Source: Phalacrocorax aristotelis
Taxonomy: Eukaryota; Chordata; Aves; Suliformes; Phalacrocoracidae
DNA length: 64,000 nt
Assembly: GCF_949628215.1 (NCBI RefSeq)
Contig: NC_134281.1
Coordinates: 38,362,512-38,426,511 of the forward strand
Direction of reading: 5' to 3'
The notes beneath the pieces are model-generated. The model did no database searches and had not been told where the DNA came from. It saw only the letters and a list, made by a program, of their open reading frames with translations. The position numbers and the translations under genes were made by a program. Of this stretch, positions 1-10,180 are shown piece by piece; positions within the stretch are counted from its first letter, which is position 1, and each line of letters begins with the position of its first letter.

Positions 1-109
1 GCACTTTCAGACACCCCATGGGGTACTACCTCCCAGAGACAAACACTGTTTCCTCAGCATAAAATCTGTCATTGCTGTTTGGCACAGACGAACTATCAAA
101 CAGAACTAT

Positions 110-900
110 AGAGAACCACAGAACTGTTAATGTTGGAAAGGACCTCTTGAGGTCATCTTGTCCAAATCCCCTGCTCAAGCAGGTCAGCTAGACCAGGCTG
201 TCCAGGACCATGTCCAGTCAGGCTTTAAATATCTCCACAGATGAAGACTCCACAATCTCTCTGACAACTTATTCCTATGTTTGGCAACCCTCTCAGCCAA
301 ACAAATAGTATTTTTTTTCTTGTGCTCCGATAGAATTTCATGTGTTTTAATTTGTGCCCATTGCCTCCTGTCCTGTCAGTGGGCACTACTGCAAAGTCTG
401 GCTCCCTTGTCTTCATTCTTTCCCATTAGGTATTTTTACACATTAATGAGATTCCCCCCAAGCCTTTTCTTCTCCAGGCTGAACACTCCCAGCTCTCTCA
501 GCCTCTCCTAATATGAAAGAGACCCCAGGCCCTTAAATCACCTTTGTGGCACTACGCTGCGCTCATTCCAGTAAGGCTGTGTCTCTTGTACTGTGGAGCT
601 CAGGATGTGGCCTTTCCAGTGCCAAGTAGATTAGGACGATGCTTTCCTTGACCGCTAGCAATGCCCCTGATGCATCCCAGGATACTGTGATCCATTTTTT
701 TGCCACGAGGGTACATTGCTGGCTCTTGGTCAGCTTGTTGTGCACCAGGAACTCAAAGTCCTTCTCTGCAAATCTTCCTTCCTGCCAGTTGGTCCCAGCA
801 TGTTCTGATGCATAGGATTATTCCTCCCCAGATGCAGGTCTGAGCATTTCACTTTGCAGAACTCCATGAGATTCCCATCAGTCCACTTCTTCAGCCTGCT
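110..900 (-). mobile_element. CR1 LINE 3' fragment, antisense
   Basis: The stretch beginning around 110 reads as the reverse complement of a CR1 non-LTR retrotransposon 3' end. It shows 'gttggaaaggacctcttgag', then 'gtcatcttgtccaaatcccc', then a 'ctgctcaagcagg' block. Further in come the 'tctccaggctgaacactccc' and 'agctctctcagcctctcc' blocks and a 'cactttgcagaactccatga' block typical of the CR1 3' region. The element is 5'-truncated and diverged, with no intact reverse transcriptase frame. The open frames of 60-94 codons across it are chance frames. The right boundary (~900) is approximate. CR1 is the dominant LINE of birds and is a main reason for calling this genome avian. Confidence 0.85.
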
Positions 901-1039
901 AAACATTAGGCATGGCAGCTTACAGTTTTTGTTTCATATTAGCACATTAAGGTAAAAAGCTAGAAATTACGTTTCTTTGTATGGTAGTACAAAAAGTATG
1001 GTTTACCATAACTTTGCTAGCATGTGCAGCAAATGCATA

Positions 1040-1341
1040 GCGCTTGACATAGCGCCACACTTTTTCAGTGGTGCCCAATGACAGGACAAGAGTCAATGGG
1101 CACAAACTGGAACACAGAAGTTCCACCTCAATATGAGGGAAAACTTCTTCACTGTGAGGGTGACAGAGCAGTGGCACAGGCTGCCCAGGCAGGTTGTAGA
1201 GTCTCCTTCTCTGGAGACATTCAAAACCCACCTGGACACGTTCCTGTGCCCCCTGCTCTAGGTGTCCCTGCTCAAGTAGAGGGGGCTGGACGAGGTGATC
1301 TCCAGAGGTCCCTTCTAACCCTTACCATTCTGTGACTCTGA
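1040..1341 (+). mobile_element. CR1 LINE 3' end, sense
   Basis: This is a short 5'-truncated CR1 copy in the opposite orientation to the one at 110-900. The sense 3' region is recognisable in order: 'gcccaatgacaggacaagag', 'caatgggcacaaactggaac', 'cttcactgtgagggtgacag', 'ggcacaggctgcccaggcag', 'gaggtcccttctaaccctta'. It ends in 'ccattctgtgactctgat', a form of the ATTCTRTG-type terminal repeat of CR1. The 85-codon frame in it is not a gene. The left edge is uncertain by tens of bases. Confidence 0.88.
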
Positions 1342-4300
1342 TCTTCACTAAGAATTTACCTCGCTCCTTGGCACAGTTTTTCCCCTAGAAAAAATAAAAT
1401 CTTTGTTTCTACTTTCCATCCACCAGAGAATTTGACATGAAGCTAGAAAAACAGAAGTCTCTGGTATCAAATTAGTCAGGTCCTAGCTGATAAAGTAAGC
1501 TTTATGGGTAAGTCTTCTCATTTGTAGAGAAGAAAGTTAATGAAATCTCTCTAACCAACTATTCATGTACTGTTCCATATATCTTTTGATCTTTGCATAT
1601 TGAAGTCACTTCTCACTGTACACAAGATCCATTTATATGGTATTAGCATATTGTTTTCCTGGAGTATATTTTCAGGACTTATAATGTTATATGGTAACTG
1701 TTGTTTCACTCTTCGTTTACATAGCTCTGAAATAACATGTGCATACTCCAACCTTACCTTTTCTCTTTTTTTTTTTTAAAACAGCCATCCTTTTGATGAA
1801 GCATATTCTCAAAGTCCAAGTCCCTGATTCAGGTGCTCACTCAGGCTGTGGCTTTATGGGAGTAACATCTGTCATCAAGGAATCAACCTGTTCCTCAAAA
1901 GAGCAGGTAGTCAGGTCCTTGGCTAAAAAAAATTTAAAAAAATAAAAAAAAAGATAAAAGTCCAACAACCTACTTCCTATTTTTAGTCCTTTATAGGATT
2001 AAAAAAAAAGCACCATCAAAAAAAACCCCCAAACAACAAAAAAACCCACAAAAATCATTATCTGATCACAGAGAACCATTTCTATAGATACAACTTCTTA
2101 CAAAAAAGAACAAATCTCCATTCATTACCTTCACTGCACACTTCAGAGTTTGCTCTGCTACACAGGCCTCTCCTCTACAAGAGACAGCACAATTCAGATC
2201 GACACTGCTGAAACCTTGAGAACGTCCTAAACTAGCAGGTAGTGCCATTATTTAAGAATGACAGATGATTTTCTATGGTTAAAGAAAATTGCTGAGCACT
2301 GCAATTCAAAGACCTCTGCTAAAGTTGGATGGAGCAACAGGGTCTCCCCGTTAGGAAATAGCCACAACGTTTATGTGCTTTCTGCAAAACGCTTTCCTTT
2401 TTTATACAGGCCACCAAGAAATTTGAGCCTTCCTATATTTCAACACAATGCGTTACAAGCCTGCAGATCCACATAAAAGTAAGTGCAAGATGAATGACAT
2501 GAAGATTTGTGATTTTTCTAGATTCGAAACTGTAAGAAGCTACGGGTGATTTTGAATGCCTCACTGCTGTGTATCGAAAAATCAAAATGGACTATTTTAA
2601 AAAAACAGAAGGTCTTTTACCAGTCATACAGCCCCTCTACTTTCCTGCTTTTCCCAATTCCTTGCTACACATCACTCCCGTAACAATACCTAGATTGAGA
2701 AAGAACACCGTGTTATTTCTAGATTTTGCAAACTGACAATTTACAATACGTTTTCTAATCTTTTGATTTTGTTCACTGATGGGAGAAGGGGGATCCTCTG
2801 TTTTATTTGTGTCCTTTCTGGCGGAGAAATAATAATAATAAAAAAGAACAGCTCTTTGAGAAGCTTGTGTCAGCTTCATTGTCAAGACAAAGGTCACTGC
2901 ATTCCTATTCATGATGACCTACAACTGTACCCATTTAAAGGCTTCATTATGGTATATTAGAGAGACCTCTTTCTCAGAGGTTTTAATTTAGCTTCATTGT
3001 GAGAACAAAAACACATGCAAGCATCAGAATATGGTGTTAAAAATAGTAAAAACTGATGATTGTAACTACCAGCAATCTTCTTCCATTTGCCATCCGCTCT
3101 TAAGATGACATGGGTGAAGTATGATATCCAGAACTGTGTAAAACAAAATATGAAACTACTTTTAAAGTGCCTCTCTAAACATCAAAATAAATAAATAATA
3201 AAATTTAGTGTACCTACACAAAAATGACTGCAACCTCTCAAAAAATCCCAGTTCCAACACCTCGAGATGAGTAATTGGTTTAACCCTCATCACCCCAGAC
3301 TACTGATAAATCACTATTATAGCAGTAAACCTGGAAAGAAGTTTTAATTCAGAACTCTCAGGAAATAAACTTTTACATCATCTACACATTTCCTACAGAC
3401 CTAACTCTACACTAAGATTACCAAGTGCACGTTTAGAGCAGGTTTGATGGACCAAGTACATGAGCTGCTTCATGATATAATTTGACCTAGCTTTCTAAGG
3501 TTGACAAATTTCTTAAGCTAAACAGTTTGAATATTTTTAGTGACACAGCTCCACTGATTACTGTTGAATAACCCTCTGGACTAAAGCTGGCCATGCCTGA
3601 GATAGCAGAATTTTTGTACAGATACCTGCATTTCGTTTTCACAAAGCAAATCAATACTTGGAAATGGCAGGTCTTCATAAAATCCTAGGTGTTCTAAGAA
3701 ATGGAGCTTGCTGCACCGTGTCTCACACTGCCAAATCATTGACCACAGCCCAGCTGCAAAAGGAAGGCCACATTCTCTCCACCGAGATTGCATGATTGCC
3801 TACTGCCCCTTAAGACATGATGGGGCCATAAGCTTCTACAAGTAAATGTGTTATCACCAACCTGACCAAATTCCAAGCAGATAGCTAACACAATATAAAT
3901 GCCCCCTTCAGCTGCATAAGCTAATCCTTCTTAGGCTCATTTTCCAGTATTTGCAAGCACTAAGATAATGTATTTTTCATTCTAGAGATCTATTTTGTTT
4001 AATTTATAAGAAGATCCATAGGTATATTTTACTCACCATAATTTAAAGCACCTCAGCAAACCATGCAAGGTGTTTCATTACATTTCTATGTATTTCCCCA
4101 TTACAGGAAAGCAAATTAAAGTGATTCTAAACCTTGTCACTCATGGAGTTAACATATGGATTTATTTGTAAATTCTACTCTTCAAAACAGGTATTAGCCT
4201 GGTTTTACTCCCAACTCATCTCAGAATGTAAGAACATCCAAAAAAACTCCAACCTGGGAGATTGGTTTTCCCCTCAAAAAAAAAAAATTCAGAATCTTTG

Positions 4301-7300
4301 AGCAGACTGAACTATCCTTACCACCACCAATATAATTTCTGGCCATATGCCAGCACCCACGCACATCAATGTCCCAGTCAAGACTCTAACCTCCTATCCA
4401 CTGGGAACAGAAAACAAGCAGACAGAGTAGTACACGCTATAAGGAGAAATCATAGGATTAAAAACAATCGGTCTTTTGGCCTTTGAGAAAAAATAAAAAA
4501 TGAAAGCTCTTGCAAACAGCACAAAGTAAAGGTTCCTGCTGAACACAAACACAGGAATATTCTGAATGGTAATAACCTAGCTTTAGATAAGGCAGGTTTT
4601 AGCATCGAAGGTGGCACATGTGCTACTACAGAATATCTGATGCTTGCTACAGATCCTGCATAATAACCATTATATGCCTCATTAGTTCACAGAATGCTTT
4701 GATATTTGTAGCACTAAATAAGATAGTACTTAAAATACATTTTAAGGTAAGATAGAGTACATTAAAATAATCAAAGAAATATATTCTTAAATTAGTGCTT
4801 AATTCTTTCTTCATTTTGAGTCTGGCTACACAATATTTTATCAAATTTCAGACCAAGTCCCCAGGTACCCAGGCAGCTTTCTAGTGTAGCATCATACCAT
4901 TACTTAGGACAGCCTTGGGTTTAACATTACAAAACCCACTGGAAAATTAATAAAAACAAAATATTGAAAAGTAGCCATCTGAAAACATAGTAGTATGCTA
5001 TACACAAGAATCTACATTACTATAAAGATTATGAAATAAACATTATAAGTTAAAAAATGCCAGAACTAAATCTTCCTTTTAATCCTCAAGCCACCCCATC
5101 TTGTATGTGCACTATGACAGACTGATTACATGATGACACAGTATTTTTTCCAAGCAACACTGCCTTGCTGCTTGTATCCACAACCAATGGGATGACAACA
5201 CTCGGAGACCGAAGCAGGACTATGCTTAATGAGGCTGCTCTTTGCAGCAACCTGGTTTCAGTTGTTGCAGACGCCAGATTTACACTGAACACAAAAGGGA
5301 AAAGACAACCACGTGATCGAGGCTCCTGAATGTCACCTTAGAGAATTAAATTACCCCACGACTCTGCCCCTGACTTGATTATAGACAATCGGGTATCCCA
5401 CATTTCCTAAGCTAGTAGCACACACACAGTCTGAAACAGCAGGGGTCTTATACCAAGGAACTCAACTTCAGTCAGTGTCAGGGAGATGAAATTCCAGTAC
5501 CTATCCCTCCAGGTCATAGGTACCAGAATGAAACCAGGCATCTAAAAGTAAATTTTTGGCATCAGTATCTACAAACCCCATAAGATTAGAATATCAGTAT
5601 AAAGGTATAAAAATTTTTTTTTCTTTGGTAATGTAGGCAGATATTACTGTCTGTGAGAAAACAAACAATGCTGAAATAAATCTGGGTTCTAACTGCAAAT
5701 GAAAAAGGGGACACAAGAAACATGTTTTGAACAACACAAAGTGCATCATAGTTGTTCATTTGCTAAACAGGGCATATCCCATGTTCCAAATGCTATACAC
5801 AATACTATAACTTATTTTCTTAAGTGCTTGTAAAAAAAAAAAAAGCTTAAAAATCACCTCAGACTATCAAAATAGAAGACACTAGTTTATGTAAGAAGCC
5901 AGGATATAAAATTCCAGTCTGAGAATATACAACACATGGCCCTGTGTAGGGCACATTAGATGAAACTGCCACTTGGACTAACAAACCAAACAACTGTAAT
6001 AGCCTGATGCATTATCCTGGAGGGATCATTTCTGGGGATATAGCCACCAAACTTGCAGGTCTCTGAAAATAAAAGCATTTTCAATGACTCTTTATTGATT
6101 ATCAGGTTTTCGAGAACCGTGATTCCACAAAGGACACCCATCAACCTAGTCTAAAGTCCTAGCTCCAATATAGGATGTTGCTAGTTTGGGGTGGATGATT
6201 CTGATTTGTTTTTAAAGCAGCATAGGATGAAAAGGCCAGTGGAACAAGAAAGTTTTCTTCCTTAATCTTACTTTAGGAAATAGGTGAGTAATATTTGCAG
6301 AAGTTTCCCAGAGAAAGAGAGTGTGTGGAGTAAGAGACAGACCAAGCCTGGAAAATTCCAACCCAAATAGTTAAAGCTGGTAGTCGGCAGGGGCTGAAAA
6401 CAGAATCTTCCATTTTAAAGCAACCTGACTTCCTTCTACACATACAATAAAAAACAGGGAGGTAGCAACTTACACATTCTCACACATATCTTCTCAGGCA
6501 TAACAAACATTTCCAGAGTCAACTGCAACTTCACGTGAACAACACTGATTGCTAGCTGGTGAGGAAAAAAAAAGCAGAAGCATCATTCAAATACATTGTT
6601 TTCAGGCATATAATGTTTGGGGCGGGGGGGGCAAGGGGGACCAAACAGTTGATACAACAACAAAAAAACCACTAATGGAATACACTGAATTATTCCAATA
6701 TCTTCTCAAGGTCTCCATCAGGCATCAGAGAGCTTTTCTTCATCCATAGTCCGTAAGTCCAAAATTGCGATCTCCCTTTGTACAATATTTTCCCATTTTT
6801 TCATCCCTCTTTCATTTCATCAATTTCTTACTCTAAAATTTCACAAGTCTGTGTCCAATTTAAATACTTCAGGAACTACTACAAATCCTAGACCATCCGT
6901 AGGCGAGTGAGACACGCACTTACAGTGGCTTGGGGCATACAGACACATTCACAATGCAGGGTACCATGATGCATTTGTTCCAAAGCAAAAACATGTTACA
7001 TGAGTTACTGTAACAAGAAGTGTAACAGTTTATGTACAATTTTCTATCAACTCTTCTTTACACTCTCGTTAGTGGTAGGAAACAGGTAGCACTCCCCTCC
7101 TGCAATTCCTTTAAAACCAACAAAGAACTAAACCAGGAACTAAAACGGAAAAAAACTTGAAGGGCCAGTTTGCTTTCCTTTGTCTTCCTCTCACTGCCAC
7201 ATGCAACCATACAAAATTCCAATAGTTTCTCCCTCAGATTTTCTGAAATGATTCCTAGCAATGTTCTGAGTATTAAAACATTCAGCACATTTCATATCTA

Positions 7301-8485
7301 CTTTGGAAGGTTTTTGTTGTCATTTGTTTTTCAGCATGGCGATTTCTCTTGTCCGTGTCATTGCCTTGACTGCTGTCTTCTGTTCTTCAATACTCTACTT
7401 TTCAACCATTTTAAGAGTTCAGCACTGCTACTCCCATTCACATGCAAAGCTGAAGAAAAACACAGATTAAGGAAACCCACAAACTATCTTCAGATTACCT
7501 AAAATGCTTTTAAGTACTTTGCTATATTATTATTTTTACTAGGCTTTCCCTATAATGCAGAAGTTACAGCAGAAAGAAAACCCCAAAAAAACCAGACAGA
7601 GGACTTTCTAAAATTTTTACTTTGAACAAAATTGTATTACGTATGTGTCATTCTGGATTTCCAGCAATTACAAAATGTCTTTGAAGTTAACAATATGCAA
7701 TTTATGTATTTCAAACCAAAATCATATATAAAAAGACACAGATTTAAACAGATGGGGTTCTATGCACAGTTTAACTTAAGGAAATTTGTTAGTTTTTTCC
7801 TCAGAAGCTAAGGGTACGAGACAGAGCCCTGATTTCTAAAATAGTGCATTCAGACTATCTGATACAAAAAGAAACCAAAGGAAGAAAACAAGCTCAAAAC
7901 AGATCAGTAAGTTATATTATTCCTTCTCAAAATCTAATCTCATAACATTTCCTTAATAGGTTCTCAAAAGTGTGACTGGATAATAGAAGTGATATCTTTA
8001 TCATTTTGTGAATAATGGGTTTTATTAGTATTAAGTTAAAGCAAACAGCCAGAACAATACATATGCAACTTCTACTACACACAATATAAAGAATGTAAAT
8101 TATAACCCCTGTAAAACAAAAGAAAAGGTACTGAAAAAGCCAACACAGTGGTTATGGGCTACTCCATCCCTGATAACAGGTTGGGTTCTGTGTTTGGAGA
8201 ACAGCTGTTGTTTGCTTCTTTAAATCGAAATAGGGTGAAATACATAATCAAGTATAAAGAAAAAGTTAATGGAGTTACATGGATTCTATGAGAACAAACT
8301 CTAGATTAGTAAGAAAAAAAAAAAAAGAAAATTCACCTAGTAAAAGAGATTACAAGTGGGCTCAGGTTTCAATTTTTAGTGGTGAGGGACAATGGGAGAA
8401 ATTACCCAGGATTTTTGTAACAATTTGTTTAATAATACACCACTTTCATAACAGAAGTGTTTTACACTTGCACAATGTTAATAAC
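1342..8485. other. AT-rich intergenic DNA, no recognised gene
   Basis: About 7 kb downstream of the ZNF281 3' end. I recognise no coding region. Open frames are short (at most 110 codons at 7170-7502) and composed of Phe, Leu, Ser, Lys and Asn, as expected from AT-rich chance frames. The stretch holds several A-runs that pass into C-rich tails (1927-2056), a short (AAT)n run near 2829-2844 and a G-run near 6619-6632. One exon-like segment on the minus strand (5086-5284) is listed among the findings. I see no RNA gene. Confidence 0.6.
1927..2056. repeat. A-rich / A+C-rich low-complexity tract
   Basis: Runs of A interrupted by single T or G, followed by a CCCCC-AAAC-AACAAAAAAACCC pattern. Similar A-run to AAACCC tracts recur at 27,847 and 46,746. 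They are simple low-complexity DNA. No target-site duplication or element body was found next to them. Confidence 0.7.
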
Positions 8486-8491
8486 TTTATT
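8486..8491 (-). terminator. ZNF281: distal poly(A) signal candidate, ZNF281
   Basis: TTTATT on the plus strand is AATAAA on the minus strand, about 1.69 kb after the ZNF281 stop codon. It fits the long 3' UTR isoform. The downstream GU-rich element was not assessed in detail, so assignment is by hexamer and position only. Confidence 0.4.
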
Positions 8492-9044
8492 ATACATGGA
8501 AGCCTGTAATAGGCTGATTACACAATAAGACTGCAAACAACCACTGGTACTTTCCTGACGCCAGAAAAGTACATAAGACTGAAACATCACCAAGAGTACA
8601 TAAAAAACCATCAGCATAAACATCACCAAAATTACATTTAAAAAATCTAATCAAAAAATACATTTGCAAAAAGTGGTTTAGAGCAGTGCCACTGCCTTTC
8701 AGCAGCTTTGAATGGCCACCAGTATTTCTAGCAGGTTTCCGTGGCTCCACAGGCATTAATCAGGATTCACATATAATAAATAATGTACCACAAAATATAC
8801 ATAAAGTAAGGCAATAATTCCAAAGAAAAGTTCTGTTGATATTAACAAGCCACTCAAGTTCTACTTTCGTAGTTGATGTCATCACCAGAAACCTTTGATG
8901 GAATTGCAGCCTTAGGCCCTAAAAGCCTGCAATGATGAACTGCTGCAAACCCCTATATCCATAAAAAGCTCCAGTGACACCACGGGTGCACTTCTAGGCC
9001 AGGGGTCCATCTTAGCTGATCCTGATGCAGGATAGGGGCCTTTG

Positions 9045-9052
9045 TATGTACA
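9045..9052 (-). promoter_or_regulatory. ZNF281: Pumilio response element candidate in ZNF281 3' UTR
   Basis: The minus strand reads TGTACATA, an exact match to the Pumilio consensus TGTANATA. It lies about 1.13 kb after the stop codon, so it would be present only in the longer of the two candidate 3' UTR isoforms (it falls just beyond the proximal AATAAA). An 8-mer occurs often by chance, so function is inferred, not shown. Confidence 0.35.
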
Positions 9053-9116
9053 ATTGGGAGTATATTATTTCTTATCGTACATGGAAACCTTAACATAATT
9101 CTAAAACATGTCGGTG

Positions 9117-9122
9117 TTTATT
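9117..9122 (-). terminator. ZNF281: proximal poly(A) signal candidate, ZNF281
   Basis: AATAAA on the minus strand about 1.06 kb after the ZNF281 stop codon. If used it would give a short 3' UTR that keeps the miR-34 seed match but lacks the Pumilio motif. Confidence 0.4.
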
Positions 9123-10116
9123 GTTCATAATCTGATGTCATAAGACATCAGAAAGTACATAATAAGATATGCACTTTCTGGAATGTAAATCTTTTTAAAC
9201 GCTAGCTATTAAGTTGGGGTGAGGGAGTGAGTAGGGAAGAAAGGGAAGAAAAGGTGTAAGTTAAAAGGGGGAAAAAAAACCCCAACATCAATTCCAGAGG
9301 AACTGGGAGCACAACAAAAGAGAGGGCACCTGATACACTAAAAGGACGTGGAAAAGGGGAAGAGCAAGAGACCGACTTTTTTGAACCATGTATAATAAAT
9401 AATGTATCCCAAAAGCATATCTGGATTATGACTGTAGTTTCAAGTTGGGGTTCTAATGACATGAACCAGACGCACACGTTTTGTTCTCACGGTTTGTGTC
9501 AACAGAATCTCTTTACGGAATTACAGTCTTACACAGGAGTTCTGGGGACATTATTGTTTATATTAAAGCTACCATTCTGGGCTCTTCGTACAGACCCAAA
9601 AATATTTGCTCCACCTGCCTGGAATGAGCGTCACCTGGAAGAACAGGAGTACTTTGAAAACTACAAGATTTAGGTAGCAAAATTCTTTCAGATCAGCCCA
9701 GACATAAGAGACAGCAATTTGAAATGTCATAGATCCCTTCCTCAGAAAGCTGAGATATACTTGTCACTATCTGTAAATTGGAAGTTCCAATACACTAGTG
9801 GTGCATAGAATTCCCATGCTTCGTTACACTTTCCTGAGAGTAAAGCAATTAGAATAAACCTTAGTCCTAGGAACAAAGCTAATTTTTTGCTTTTTAAACT
9901 TTTGGGCTATTCCCTGACAATCTATATAATGTAAATTTGATTGCTAAACATTGTCACTTGAACAAAAACACTATTTTAATCTATTGATTTTTTGATTAAA
10001 AACCATAATAAACAGATCTAAAAAAATTACACTAACAAAATAAACTAAATATGAAAAGTTGCATTGAAAGGGCATATTACATTATTCTTAAAAGGACCGT
10101 GTAGAAACATTCCAAC

Positions 10117-10123
10117 GGCAGTG
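10117..10123 (-). promoter_or_regulatory. ZNF281: miR-34 family seed match in ZNF281 3' UTR
   Basis: The minus-strand mRNA reads CACTGCC here, the 7-mer complementary to nucleotides 2-8 of miR-34a/c (GGCAGUG). It begins 57 nt after the stop codon, in the stop-proximal zone where sites tend to be effective. From the literature, mammalian ZNF281 is a reported direct miR-34a target in the SNAIL/ZNF281 epithelial-mesenchymal circuit. The match seen here suggests the control is shared by birds. The base opposite miRNA position 1 is G, so this is a 7mer-m8, not an 8-mer. Confidence 0.6.
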
Positions 10124-10180
10124 TTGTCAAAGAAAAACAAAATTACATTAAGACCCCACAGCCTGGTCACAGTCGGGACC

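Larger units (their letters stand above)
8486..10180 (-). other. ZNF281: ZNF281 3' UTR (probable extent)
   Basis: Non-coding sequence directly after the ZNF281 stop codon on the minus strand. Two canonical AATAAA signals are visible as TTTATT on the plus strand, at 9117-9122 and 8486-8491. Use of these would give 3' UTRs of about 1.1 and 1.7 kb. Which is used cannot be told from sequence. The region contains a miR-34 seed match close to the stop and a Pumilio-type motif, both listed separately. The plus-strand open frames here (for example 9428-9673) are not supported as genes. Confidence 0.65.

Noticed and set aside
7170-7502. 110-codon plus-strand frame
   Set aside because: Phe/Leu/Ser/His-rich chance frame in pyrimidine-rich AT DNA. 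No homologue recognised, no splice or promoter context.
8680-8700. Second possible miR-34 match in the ZNF281 3' UTR
   Set aside because: The mRNA strand reads CACTGCT, matching only six bases, below the threshold used for the stop-proximal site.
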